Shown here: positions 1 to 9,428 of the stretch, piece by piece
How positions within the stretch are numbered: the first letter of the stretch is position 1
How the letters are laid out: the number at the start of each line of letters is the position of its first letter
Assembly (NCBI GenBank): GCA_023412975.1
Contig: JAEZRB010000091.1
Span: forward strand, 1 to 30,927
Source: Bacteroidota bacterium
Lineage (GTDB): Bacteria; Bacteroidota; Bacteroidia; Chitinophagales; Chitinophagaceae
Length of the DNA stretch: 30,927 nucleotides
Direction: 5' to 3'
Made by a program: the position numbers and the translations under genes
Notes under the pieces: model-generated
What the model was told of the DNA's origin: nothing
The model's database searches: none
What the model saw: the letters and a program-made list of their open reading frames with translations, nothing else

Positions 1-150
1 GCCTGGATGATAGCCCTGGATATTCAGAATCTTCTTGGGATAAAAAATACGGATGCGTTAAGCCGACGCTATGACCCGGCTGCCCGTCAATGGGTCTACA
101 AAAAATCTTCAGGTTTTGTGCCGGTGATCACCTACCAGCTGGATTTTTGA
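1..150 (+). CDS. TonB-dependent receptor-like outer-membrane protein, C-terminal end (partial)
   Basis: This is the last 49 codons of a gene that begins before the window, open from base 1 to a TGA at 148-150. The peptide contains LDIQNLLGIKNTDALS, then a YDP segment, and ends GFVPVITYQLDF. That matches the usual last two beta-strands of Bacteroidota TonB-dependent receptors, where 'D-Q-N-hydrophobic...KN...YDP' is followed by a strand 'G..P...Y.L.F' with a terminal phenylalanine used for BAM-mediated insertion. The assignment rests on this short tail. The substrate cannot be inferred, and an outer-membrane barrel of another class is possible. It converges on the cyclase gene ending at 211, and I see no convincing terminator hairpin in the 60 bp between them. 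Confidence 0.6.
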   Translation, partial: AWMIALDIQNLLGIKNTDALSRRYDPAARQWVYKKSSGFVPVITYQLDF

Positions 151-210
151 GTATTGAAAAGTGTATCCTTTTTGTTAGGCCGTTTCTTATAATGCTGATA
201 ATGTCATCAC

Positions 211-1890
211 TTACTTACTCATCATCTCTACTACGCCCGACCAGCCATCAGGCACGCCTTTTTGGAGGTAACGTGTAGCATTTTGACAAAAAAATGCAGC
301 GGTCTGATCAGCCGGGTTTAGTTCCGTGACGGATTCAAAAGCTTTTATTGCCGATGCAAAAGAACGGTTCAGGTAATCCTGCATACCCTCGTTGAAAAGA
401 GAAAGAGTGTTCTCTTTAATCTTTATTTCTTCTTCGGGGCTTCCGCTAAAACATTCATGGATACCTATCGGTTCCTGTTTACCCTTTACCTGTACCTGGC
501 CCAGGTACCTGAGTTTAAACGTTGGTGAATCCTGCAGTTGCTGCAGCGTGGCATCGCTGAGCAGGATATCGGCCTTATAGTATTTTGTCAAACTTTCAAT
601 GCGCGATGCGGTATTAACGGTATCTGATATGGTTGTTGCATCCAGCCTGTTTTTATCGCCGGTGATACCCATGACCAATGCACCGGTATGCATGCCAATA
701 CCGATGCGGATCGGTGGCTGGTTGTTGAGGCTTCGTTTGTGGTTGAATCCAACCATACTTTTTTTCATTTCCACAGCAGCCGACAAGGCATCCATCGCGT
801 CACCGGGAAAAAGGGCCATGATGGAGTCACCAAGATACTGGTTGATAAATCCATTGTGTTGCCTGATGATGGGGCCCAGGGTTTCATTGTAATCGCAGAC
901 AAAGCGAAATGTTTCTTCGGGACTCATCCTCTCAGAGAGCGAGGTGTAGTCGCGGATATCGGTAAAAAGTACAGTCACTACTTTTTCTACCTGGTCGCCT
1001 AGTCTCACATCTGTGATCACATCATGACCTAAAGAACCGATGAATTCATATGGGACAAACTTCCCCGCCACTTCATAGATCTTGCGCATGGCTTCTTCTC
1101 TTTCGTGAGCTTCACGGATATTTTTTTCGTACAATAGGGCGCTTTCGATAGCGGAAGAAGATTGAAGGGCCAGTGTAGTTAGGAATTTTAGATCGGCAGC
1201 GGCGTAATGCATAGGTTTTTCACTGGCAAGAATAATCGCGCCCATCACGCGGTGTTTTACCTTCAGCGCTGTGTACATCACCGATTGAACAGAAGGATGT
1301 ATAATGCCGGATTCTTTCAACAGGCTGAGATCACTCATGATATCGGACATGCCACTTAATCCGATCTTCAGCATGCGGCTTGCATTGGCGACGACACGCT
1401 CTTTGTTAAACAGGTCTTCGCCGGCAGTGGCCGGTACATCCAGTTGCTTATTGGTTTCATCCCAAAGGGTCACTATAGCACTACCCTCGGGTTTGAGATG
1501 CATGGCCTCCTGTACAGTGATCTCTGCAATTGCTGTAGGTCCGATGGCCTGTGCAAGTTTATCTGAAAAATTGAAGACCATGTTCACTTCCTGGTAAAGC
1601 GACAAGACCTCGGCTCCCAGTTTTTTTCGTTCTGTTTCTTTTTTTGCCAGTAATGAAAGCAGCGAAGCAATGGACGCGGCTTTATCATTACCAATCACCC
1701 ACCCCAGGTTTTCATCCTCGAGTAATATCGGCCAGCGATGGGCGCTGTCCAATGAATCTTTTCCGGCAATCAATTTACCCTGGTCGTCTTCAATGCGGAT
1801 ATCGCCGTTCAACTGGTTGATCAACGACAATACCGATGCGGGGTCGCCGGTTTTTTTACCGATAATATGCTTAAGATTTATCCTCGCCAT
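211..1890 (-). CDS. GAF domain-containing class III adenylate/guanylate cyclase
   Basis: A 559-aa cytoplasmic protein predicted to make a cyclic nucleotide from ATP or GTP. Residues 1-80 form a small N-terminal region I do not recognise, 80-105 look coiled-coil, about 110-255 form a GAF sensor domain, and 255-290 is a linker. Residues 300-480 form the class III cyclase domain. Metal-binding aspartates are D311 (in LFTDIRD) and D355 (in YLGDS), and the transition-state pair is N426 and R430 (DTVNTASR). The residue at the mammalian Asp1018 position is T419, as in many bacterial adenylate cyclases. The usual adenine-selecting lysine is replaced by Q351 (INQYLGD), so the substrate is uncertain. 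Residues 490-545 look like a TPR-type helical tail. It is the last gene of a kinase-receiver-cyclase operon, 38 bp after the receiver gene. No membrane segment is seen. Confidence 0.9.
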   Translation of the reverse strand: MARINLKHIIGKKTGDPASVLSLINQLNGDIRIEDDQGKLIAGKDSLDSAHRWPILLEDENLGWVIGNDKAASIASLLSLLAKKETERKKLGAEVLSLYQEVNMVFNFSDKLAQAIGPTAIAEITVQEAMHLKPEGSAIVTLWDETNKQLDVPATAGEDLFNKERVVANASRMLKIGLSGMSDIMSDLSLLKESGIIHPSVQSVMYTALKVKHRVMGAIILASEKPMHYAAADLKFLTTLALQSSSAIESALLYEKNIREAHEREEAMRKIYEVAGKFVPYEFIGSLGHDVITDVRLGDQVEKVVTVLFTDIRDYTSLSERMSPEETFRFVCDYNETLGPIIRQHNGFINQYLGDSIMALFPGDAMDALSAAVEMKKSMVGFNHKRSLNNQPPIRIGIGMHTGALVMGITGDKNRLDATTISDTVNTASRIESLTKYYKADILLSDATLQQLQDSPTFKLRYLGQVQVKGKQEPIGIHECFSGSPEEEIKIKENTLSLFNEGMQDYLNRSFASAIKAFESVTELNPADQTAAFFCQNATRYLQKGVPDGWSGVVEMMSK

Positions 1891-1928
1891 GAGTTATCAA
1901 AGAAGCTGCTAAATTTTAAAAAAACAAA

Positions 1929-2306
1929 TCAAAGGCCCAGCACATCTTTTGCCTTTTGCAGGATCATTTCCGGATCAAAAGGTTTGGTCATATACACATC
2001 AGCGCCAACCTCCTGGCCTTTTTGCCTGTCGAGTTCCTGCCCCTTTGCGGTGAGTAGAGCGATGTATACATCCGTTAATTCGAGATCTTTCTTTACTTTC
2101 TTACAGACATCCATGCCGTTCATGCGTGGCATCATTACGTCAAGGAATACAAGCTGTGGTTTCTCTCTTTGAATCATGTCAAGTGCCACTTCCCCATTTT
2201 CTGCAGTCAGGAATTCTACGCCTTCATCTTCCAGCTCTTCGAGTGTCTGTTCGATAAGCATCCGGATATGCGCTTCATCATCCACGATTAAGATTTTTTT
2301 CTCCAT
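1929..2306 (-). CDS. Single-domain response regulator (CheY-like receiver)
   Basis: A 125-aa stand-alone receiver domain with no output domain. All canonical residues are present: the acidic pair D9/D10, phospho-acceptor D56 (in LVFLDVMMP), T86 on beta-4 and K108 (in TKPF). It should therefore accept phosphate from a histidine kinase and act through protein-protein contact. It lies between the large hybrid kinase (78 bp upstream) and the cyclase (38 bp downstream), all on the minus strand. The simplest reading is a shuttle between kinase and cyclase. That partnership is inferred from gene order only. The ATG at 2306 is the natural start because the receiver fold begins at residue 3. Confidence 0.93.
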   Translation of the reverse strand: MEKKILIVDDEAHIRMLIEQTLEELEDEGVEFLTAENGEVALDMIQREKPQLVFLDVMMPRMNGMDVCKKVKKDLELTDVYIALLTAKGQELDRQKGQEVGADVYMTKPFDPEMILQKAKDVLGL

Positions 2307-2324
2307 GTGTTGTTGTTTTCTATG

Positions 2325-2343
2325 ATTCCAGACTGGCTGGAAT
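2325..2343. other. Small perfect hairpin upstream of the receiver gene
   Basis: ATTCCAG at 2325-2331 and CTGGAAT at 2337-2343 form a 7-bp perfect stem with a 5-nt loop. It lies 18 bp upstream of the receiver start codon on the minus strand, in the 78-bp gap after the kinase gene. No T-run follows it on the minus strand, so it is not a typical intrinsic terminator. It could be an RNA processing or stability element that separates kinase and receiver expression, or it could be chance. Confidence 0.3.
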
Positions 2344-2384
2344 GTTGTGATTTTTATATTTCCTTAGCTGATTGTATTGCTCAT

Positions 2385-5300
2385 TTATTGATAAATCAGG
2401 AACAGTACGTTTTCCAATCCTTTTTCGAACCTCAATGATTTTACGATCTCCTGTTTATCGGAAAGAACCGAATTCAGGATGATTATGTCTGGTTGCGTTT
2501 TGATCGCTTTTTCAAACAATTCCTTTCCATCTGATTCCACCACCTGGTAGCCTTTTGCCTGCAGTACATCGGTCAGCGAGCGCACAGCAGTCGTGTCTTC
2601 ATCCACCACCATTACTTTTTTCTTTGACTTACCCTGTTCGATCAGGTTGCCTACTTCTGCGAAAAGCTCAGCCGTATCGATAGGCTTGGTAAGATAGCGG
2701 TCGACACCAATGCGGTATCCTCTTGCCTTGTCCTGAACGATAGATAGTACGATGATCGGTATATCCATGGTCTTGGGATCGTTCTTTAAAATGGCCGCCA
2801 CATCAAACCCGTTCATTTCAGGCATCATCACATCCAGGATCACCAGGTCGGGACGGTGCTGACGTATCCTGGCCAGCGCTTCTTTACCATTGCTGGCTTC
2901 TTCTATCAGGTAACCGGCCTCTCCCAGCTCCTGTTGTAAAAGCGAACGGATGGAATCATCGTCATCCACCACAAGGATGGTCGCGTGATTGCCATTGAGT
3001 TTGAATTTGGATTGTGCCATCTGTTCCTTCAATTGCTTCACCAGGTCATCCAGGTGGATGGGTTGTGTCGACGAAGCTTGTTTTGGAATGGGAAGGGCGA
3101 AATAGAAAGTGCTTCCTTTTCCCAGTTCACTTTTCAGCCAGATACGTCCCTGGTGATGTTCAATGATCTCTTTACAGATCGGAAGTCCGAGTCCCGTGCC
3201 CTTTGGTTTGTCGGTCAGGGTATCTCCAACCACCTGCTTGAATTGTTCAAATACTGCGGCATGATCACCAGGGGCGATACCGATACCTGTATCAGCAATA
3301 CCAGTGATGATCTCTCCTTTTTTGGCACTGATGCTACAGGTGATCGTTCCGGAGGGCGTAAATTTTACCGCATTGGAGATCAGGTTTACCATTACCTGTA
3401 TAAGCTTGTCGCGGTCGCCATGAACTAAAGGCAGTTCATCGGGTATACTTGTTTTCAGTTGAAGGTTCTTTTGTTCAAATAATGAAGTGGTTGCGGCGAG
3501 AGCCCGTTCGGCAACTTCCTGCATCGACACGGTTTCCATATTCCACTCCATTTTACCCGCTTCAATTTTTGCCAGGTCAAGTACCTCGTTGATCAGGTTG
3601 GTCAGGCGCTCACCTTCCGAAACAACTACTGCCAGGTTATCGCTAACCTGCTGAATGGTTTTGTCAATTTTTGCATCGGATTTATCCGTGGCGGGAAATA
3701 TTTTTTCTTCCAGTCTTTTCCGAATGATCTTGGCAAATCCCAGCACTGAAGTGAGAGGGGTTCTTAATTCATGGCTGACGGTGGAAAGGAAAGCGCTCTT
3801 CGCCTGGTTGGCCTTTTCCGCAGCCTGGCTGGCTTCTTCGGCCTGTTGTTTTGCGAGCGTTACCTCTTCAAACAACTGCGCTTTGCGCAAGGCCACACCG
3901 ACTGATGCCGCGATCGTTGATAAAAGCCGCTCATCGTTTTCATCAAAGCGGTTTTCGCTTTCTGTACTTTGAACACTGAGCACCCCAATGATCTCGTCTC
4001 CCACAGGAATAGGTACACCCAGGTAAGAAGCAGCAGGAATACCCAGCCGCTGAACACCAAGCTTGATAGTCAGTTCGTCCACATCTTTATTGATCAAGAG
4101 CGCCTTGCCTGATAAAATGATCTGTGAAGTAAGACCCTCTCCAAGTCGCATGGGTGTAAGTTCATCGCCATACTGGTAGGGGAAATAGATGATCTTACTG
4201 ACAGGGTTTAGCAGGGCGAGGTATACAATATTAGCTTTGAACTGGTCACGCAACTGGTCACCAACCAGTTTGATAAGCTCTTCGGGATTAAGTTGCGAAG
4301 CCAGTGTCTGGCTGATATTGTTTACGGTACTTAATTCAGTTGCCCTTTGTTTTGTTTCATCCAGCAGGCGGGTTGTTTCGTCAAACAAACGCGTATTCTC
4401 AAGCGCTACAGCCATACTGCTGGTAAGCGCGGAAAGCAGGCCCAGCTCGGCCTCCGTGAAGGCATTTTCTTTATCGAGGTTTTGCAGACTTACCGAACCA
4501 CGCACAACACCTCCAACTAGCATGGGTACAAAAACCGCGGACTTTGGAGGCTGACCAATAGTCACACCGGTACCACCATATTTTTTTGCTGTTTCAAGGT
4601 AGTTTTCATTTATGATCAGTGGCTTTTGCGTCTCAATCAGTCGCCTATTGGCCCAATTTAAAGGACGTGGTTCACTAAATTTACGTATACCTTTTTCAAT
4701 GGCATATCGCCATACTTCATTGCCTGCTTCAAGTTCAAATGTCCGAATGAGTACGGTTTGTGTGTCGAAGAGTTCGCAGAGTTTCTCTCCCACCAGTTCA
4801 TAGATCGCAGAGGATTTGAATTCTTTCACCAGTCCTTCCTGCACATTGTTGATCACCGCGAGCTCGGCTTTTCTTTGCTCGGTTTCCTTCAGCAGCATTT
4901 TGGTTTCGTCGAAAAGTCGGGCACTCTTCAAGGCTACGCTCATACTGTTGACGAGGGTTACCAGCAGGCTAATGTCCGATTCGGAGAAAGCATCTTCCTG
5001 GTCGATATTCTGCAGGCTGATCACACCGGTTACTTCTCCGCCTGCCACCAGTGGCACCAGCACAAGTGATTTTGCAGCTTGTCCAACGATGACCGTATTA
5101 TCATATTGTGAACGTAGCTTCTCAACTTCTTTGTTGATAACCAGCAGCTGACCCGTACGAATCACATGCTCTCTAAAGCCTTTTGGTGACCGGGGTCCAA
5201 GCAGGGTACGATCTCCTTTTTCGTAGGAGTATTTGTCTTCAATAAGGTTGGTTTTTTTATCATATGTTACAATATCAACAACCTGTGCATTGAAGATCTC

Positions 5301-8300
5301 ACGCATTTTATCACCTACAAGATCATAGATGCCCTGCATATCCATTTGTGCAACCAGGCTTTCCTGCACGCTATTGATTACCGCCAGTTCAGCGTTTCGC
5401 TGTTCGGTTTCTTTTAATAAACGGTTGGTCTCATCAAAAAGCCTGGCACTTTCAAGCGCCACGCTCATGCTATTGGCAAGTGTGGTGAGCAGGCTGACAT
5501 CGGAGTCGGTAAATGCATGTTCATGATCCAGGTTTTGCAGGCTGATTATGCCATTGACCTTGCCGCCAGCCAGGAGGGGATAAAAAATTTGGGATTTGGG
5601 AAATTCACCGATCAGCAACTCATTGTTGAAATTTTTGCATTCTTCTTCAATGTTTTCATTGTGCAGGAGCATCTCACCAGTTTCTATTACATGCTTCCTG
5701 AAGCCTTTTGGTTCACGCGGACCCAGTAAAGTCCTGTCTCCTTTTTCAAAAGCGTAACGATCTTCAATCAGGTTTGACTGGCGATCATAGGTAACAATGT
5801 CAATTACCTGGGCATTGAAGATCTCGCGGATCTTTTCACCCACCAGTTCATAAATTCCCTGGATATCCATTTCTCTTACCAAACCATCCTGCACACTGTT
5901 GATCACCGCCAGTTCTGCATTTCTTTGTTCAGTTTCCTTGAGCAGGCGTTTTGTTTCATCAAAAAGCCGCGCACTTTCCAGTGCAATACTCATACTGTTG
6001 GCCAGGGTATTGATAAGCCTCACATTGGAATCGGAAAAGGCATTTTCATGATCTATGTTTTGCAGGCTGATGATGCCGGTGACATTGCCACCCGTGATCA
6101 TGGGGACCATCACAAAAGATTTGGCTTCTTCGCCAACGACTACAACATTATCGTATTGCTTACCGACTTCACTTGCATTTTCATTGATCACAAGTTGATC
6201 GCCCGTCTCGATGATATGTTTCCTGAAGCCTTTTGGTTCACGCGGACCTAATAAAGTCCGGTCTCCTTTTTCATAAGAGTATTTATCTTCAATAAGGTTC
6301 GACTTCCTGTCATAGGTTACAATATCGATCACCTGTGCATCGAAAATTTCGCGAATCTTTTCTCCCACCAGGTAGTAGATACCCTGGATGTCCATTTCCC
6401 TTACCAAACCATCCTGCACACTGTTGATCACCGCCAGTTCAGCGTTTCGTTGCTCAGTTTCTTTAAGCAGGCGATTGGTTACATCAAAACGACGGGCACT
6501 TTCCAGGGCCACGCTCATACTATTGGCCAGCGTGGAGAGCAGGCTTACATCTGATTCGGAAAAAGCATGCTCTTTGTCGATATCCTGAAGGCTGATAATT
6601 CCTCTCACTTCGCCCGCCGTGATCAGGGGAACAAACAAAACTGATTTTGATTGTTCACCCATCAGCACCAGGTTGCCATATTCCTTCATCCTTTCCTGGA
6701 TGTTTTCATTGATCACCTGCACCTGCTTACCTTCTATCACGTTTTTCCGGAATCCCTGGGGTTCTCTTGGTCCGAGCAGGGTGCGGTCTCCTTTTTCATA
6801 GGCATAACGATCTTCCATGAGGTTTGTTTTCGGATCGTAGGTTACGATGTCGATCACCTGCGCGTTGAAGATCAGCCTGATCTTTTCTCCCACCAGGTCA
6901 TATATATCCTGGATGCCGATTTCCTTTACAAGGCCTTCCTGCACGCTGTTGATCACTGCCAGTTCTTCGATCCGGTGACTTAGTTCCGCCGTACGGGAAG
7001 CCACAATTTGTTCAAGTTCTTTGTGTTTGGCCTTCAATTGTCGCGTACGGTAGCGAACGATTAGCCCAATGATTGCCAGGGCGGCAAGCACATACAGGGA
7101 ATAAGCCCACCAGGTAGTATACCATGGGGGAAGGATACTGAAGTAGTAGACGGATTCATCACTGGTTTTGTGATAAACGTTTTTTGCTCTTACATGAAAT
7201 GCATATTTCCCGGCTGGCAGGTTCGTGTATTCTTTATAAAAATTATTATCAAATTCCGACCAGTCCGACTCAAATCCTTCCAGCCAGGTTTGATAAAGTG
7301 TTTTGTCTTCCTGTTCAAAGAAAGGCGCCGCATATTCAAAGCGCATCGTGTTGCTACGGTAGGAAACTGCGGGTGCGTCTTCCTCTTTTCCCGCTATCGC
7401 GGTATTCAGTAACCGTTTCCCGGCGCTAACGCTTCTGATCCGGGTAGTGAAGTTTTGATCGTAGTCTTTGTGAAGGTTTTCGTCATAACGGATCAGCCCA
7501 TCCGTGGTGCAGAACCAGGTAATGCCGTTTTCTTCCGAGAATATTTTGGCAAATGATTTTTCTGCTACCGGCAGCAATGAAGTCTTATCGATCTTGTATT
7601 TTCCATCTGCCTGTGGTGTTGCAATAATGGTTTCCTTTCCGAAGCGTATCCAAACCCTTCCTTTAGGGTCTTCGTGCACATCAAATTCTGCTATTCCGCC
7701 TGCATATTCAAAGTTGCCAAAGGTAGTGTCGGCATAAAATCTTTTTTGTTGTTCATCAAACCTGAAAAGGGATGAATCTCCAAGGAAATAGTTTTCACCT
7801 TTTATATTGAAAACGGAGCCTGCGGCTTTACGTAAGCCGTGTTCCTCACCAAATTTTTCATACACAAATCTTTTAACGTCCGGCTGCCCCTTGGCATCGT
7901 AGGCAGGTGTAACCAGGTACACGGTACCGTTTTGCGTACCTGCCCAAAAGGAACCGTCTTTATTCTCGGAAAAAGTCCAGAGCTGGTCATCAAGATTAGG
8001 GACAAAACCTTCGAATCGCCAGGTACTGGTTATTTTATCGCGCAGGAATACTGCCACTCCAAAAGTGGCGCCACCAAGCAACATGTTGGGGTTATTTTTG
8101 CTTAAATAGATCCCCGTCAGCTGCATATCACCGCCAATGGAAGGACGCAGTAAGGATACTTTATCATCCCGTATCGCGAAAAGCCCATCATTTGGTACCA
8201 ACAACGTGTTCCCATCTTTCAATAAGGCGAAAGTCTGGTTGGGGGGCACCTCTTTAATCTCTTCAAACTGCCCGGTTTTGGAGTTCAGCCGCAGCAACCC

Positions 8301-9428
8301 ATTGGTGGTGCCCAGGTATATTTGCCCATTAAACCTTTCAATGCTCAACGTGGTGGTTTTGATACCTGACTGTGCAGTAAACTGGGTAATAGGCGAACTG
8401 GTCTCAACGCGTGAGATTCCATTATCCAGGCCCAGCCAAAGGATTCCACGGCTATCGACATACACGGAATATACGGATTCGTCCTGCAGGCCCACATCCC
8501 TATTGACCAGTTGAATTATTTTTCCCGAGGCATCAAGTGTGACCAGGCCTTTACCCGTAGTTGACAAAATATAATTACCGTTGGCCAACAACTCTCCTTT
8601 ATAAAGCGTCGATGCTTTTATATAATCATCAGCTTCGGTTCTAAAGGGTTTGAAACTTTTACCATCAAACAAAAAAAGTCCGCTATAAAACAAACCCACC
8701 AGGTACTGCTTTTGATCTGTTGCCGTGCGTATGCCAGTCGGAGGGCGATAAGGTAGCATCACCTGCATCCGCTCCTGGCCCACGAATTCGCTCCCTGGAA
8801 CCAATATCAGGGAATCATTTACCAGGCGTAGCAGCCCGATCCCCTGTTGATGTACGAAATATTCATTTTCTTGGTTGAAGGCGTACATGAACTTGGTAAC
8901 GGGTATCCAAACCCTTACCAGTTTTTTATCTACTATCCGGAAAATATATTCCCTGGATTGTATTAATATTTCAGGACCATTGGTGTAGATCGTCCAGACA
9001 TCATAGAAATTTCGGAACTGGTCTGGTATCAGGTCTTTAAGTGAGACAGCATTAGTCTGACCAACGCTGTCCATAGAGAGATAACCAAAGTCACCGACCC
9101 CTCCGTAGAAGATAGTACCATCTTCGCCGCGGGCCATTGCCCTCACAATTGGAGGTACTTCTTTAAAGATTACCCTTCTCCATTTGACCCCATCGTACTC
9201 GAGTATTCCATTTTGAATACCGAAATACATAAAACCCCGGTTATCTTCAATGATAGAAAAGTTTTGTGGCGGAGCTTTATAAGTCTTGGCGGAATAGTTT
9301 GTAATAAATGGCAATCCTTTTTCGCCATCGTCCTGCGCGTTTAGGCTCATTACCGAACAAAGGGTAATAATTGCGGCTAAACAAAGAATCGTGTTTCTGT
9401 TTAAAGCAAACAGGTAGCTTTTTCTCAT
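2385..9428 (-). CDS. Giant hybrid histidine kinase: beta-propeller, Y_Y_Y, six GAF, HisKA/HATPase, two receivers
   Basis: A 2347-aa hybrid sensor kinase. A signal peptide (about 1-31) leads to a periplasmic two-component-regulator propeller (about 40-670) and a Y_Y_Y domain (about 690-766). One membrane helix (about 773-793) and a coiled coil (797-825) follow. Six GAF domains occupy about 831-1850, the first five as near-identical 175-residue units. The kinase core has H1886 (SHELRTP), the N-box at N2015/N2019, DTGIG at 2046-2050 and GTGLGL at 2077-2082. Receiver 1 (2150-2262) is complete, with D2155-D2157, D2199 and K2248. Receiver 2 (2270-2347) is degenerate: the phospho-acceptor position is N2319, and the protein stops after beta-4, about 40 residues early. 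Propeller sensors in this phylum often end in an AraC-type DNA-binding domain, but this one does not. It is the first gene of an operon with a receiver and a cyclase. The ligand is unknown. Confidence 0.95.
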   Translation of the reverse strand: MRKSYLFALNRNTILCLAAIITLCSVMSLNAQDDGEKGLPFITNYSAKTYKAPPQNFSIIEDNRGFMYFGIQNGILEYDGVKWRRVIFKEVPPIVRAMARGEDGTIFYGGVGDFGYLSMDSVGQTNAVSLKDLIPDQFRNFYDVWTIYTNGPEILIQSREYIFRIVDKKLVRVWIPVTKFMYAFNQENEYFVHQQGIGLLRLVNDSLILVPGSEFVGQERMQVMLPYRPPTGIRTATDQKQYLVGLFYSGLFLFDGKSFKPFRTEADDYIKASTLYKGELLANGNYILSTTGKGLVTLDASGKIIQLVNRDVGLQDESVYSVYVDSRGILWLGLDNGISRVETSSPITQFTAQSGIKTTTLSIERFNGQIYLGTTNGLLRLNSKTGQFEEIKEVPPNQTFALLKDGNTLLVPNDGLFAIRDDKVSLLRPSIGGDMQLTGIYLSKNNPNMLLGGATFGVAVFLRDKITSTWRFEGFVPNLDDQLWTFSENKDGSFWAGTQNGTVYLVTPAYDAKGQPDVKRFVYEKFGEEHGLRKAAGSVFNIKGENYFLGDSSLFRFDEQQKRFYADTTFGNFEYAGGIAEFDVHEDPKGRVWIRFGKETIIATPQADGKYKIDKTSLLPVAEKSFAKIFSEENGITWFCTTDGLIRYDENLHKDYDQNFTTRIRSVSAGKRLLNTAIAGKEEDAPAVSYRSNTMRFEYAAPFFEQEDKTLYQTWLEGFESDWSEFDNNFYKEYTNLPAGKYAFHVRAKNVYHKTSDESVYYFSILPPWYTTWWAYSLYVLAALAIIGLIVRYRTRQLKAKHKELEQIVASRTAELSHRIEELAVINSVQEGLVKEIGIQDIYDLVGEKIRLIFNAQVIDIVTYDPKTNLMEDRYAYEKGDRTLLGPREPQGFRKNVIEGKQVQVINENIQERMKEYGNLVLMGEQSKSVLFVPLITAGEVRGIISLQDIDKEHAFSESDVSLLSTLANSMSVALESARRFDVTNRLLKETEQRNAELAVINSVQDGLVREMDIQGIYYLVGEKIREIFDAQVIDIVTYDRKSNLIEDKYSYEKGDRTLLGPREPKGFRKHIIETGDQLVINENASEVGKQYDNVVVVGEEAKSFVMVPMITGGNVTGIISLQNIDHENAFSDSNVRLINTLANSMSIALESARLFDETKRLLKETEQRNAELAVINSVQDGLVREMDIQGIYELVGEKIREIFNAQVIDIVTYDRQSNLIEDRYAFEKGDRTLLGPREPKGFRKHVIETGEMLLHNENIEEECKNFNNELLIGEFPKSQIFYPLLAGGKVNGIISLQNLDHEHAFTDSDVSLLTTLANSMSVALESARLFDETNRLLKETEQRNAELAVINSVQESLVAQMDMQGIYDLVGDKMREIFNAQVVDIVTYDKKTNLIEDKYSYEKGDRTLLGPRSPKGFREHVIRTGQLLVINKEVEKLRSQYDNTVIVGQAAKSLVLVPLVAGGEVTGVISLQNIDQEDAFSESDISLLVTLVNSMSVALKSARLFDETKMLLKETEQRKAELAVINNVQEGLVKEFKSSAIYELVGEKLCELFDTQTVLIRTFELEAGNEVWRYAIEKGIRKFSEPRPLNWANRRLIETQKPLIINENYLETAKKYGGTGVTIGQPPKSAVFVPMLVGGVVRGSVSLQNLDKENAFTEAELGLLSALTSSMAVALENTRLFDETTRLLDETKQRATELSTVNNISQTLASQLNPEELIKLVGDQLRDQFKANIVYLALLNPVSKIIYFPYQYGDELTPMRLGEGLTSQIILSGKALLINKDVDELTIKLGVQRLGIPAASYLGVPIPVGDEIIGVLSVQSTESENRFDENDERLLSTIAASVGVALRKAQLFEEVTLAKQQAEEASQAAEKANQAKSAFLSTVSHELRTPLTSVLGFAKIIRKRLEEKIFPATDKSDAKIDKTIQQVSDNLAVVVSEGERLTNLINEVLDLAKIEAGKMEWNMETVSMQEVAERALAATTSLFEQKNLQLKTSIPDELPLVHGDRDKLIQVMVNLISNAVKFTPSGTITCSISAKKGEIITGIADTGIGIAPGDHAAVFEQFKQVVGDTLTDKPKGTGLGLPICKEIIEHHQGRIWLKSELGKGSTFYFALPIPKQASSTQPIHLDDLVKQLKEQMAQSKFKLNGNHATILVVDDDDSIRSLLQQELGEAGYLIEEASNGKEALARIRQHRPDLVILDVMMPEMNGFDVAAILKNDPKTMDIPIIVLSIVQDKARGYRIGVDRYLTKPIDTAELFAEVGNLIEQGKSKKKVMVVDEDTTAVRSLTDVLQAKGYQVVESDGKELFEKAIKTQPDIIILNSVLSDKQEIVKSLRFEKGLENVLFLIYQ
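4341..6965 (-). repeat. Five tandem 525-bp coding repeats (GAF units) within the hybrid kinase gene
   Basis: Kinase residues 822-1696 consist of five units of exactly 175 residues. Each starts near ELAVINSVQ (E822, E997, E1172, E1347, E1522) and contains blocks such as EKGDRTLLGPREP, HVIETG and SLQN(I/L)D. The first four are most alike, and the fifth has diverged in its middle. A sixth GAF domain follows at about 1706-1850 but is much less similar. DNA identity is locally high: a 24-nt block starting at 5700 recurs exactly 525 bp later at 6225. This points to duplication by unequal recombination. Confidence 0.9.

Noticed and set aside
2988..6983. Many plus-strand open frames of 60-150 codons opposite the kinase gene
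   Set aside because: They mirror the GAF repeats and kinase domain, repeat with the same 525-bp period, and show no family resemblance. They are shadows of the real gene.
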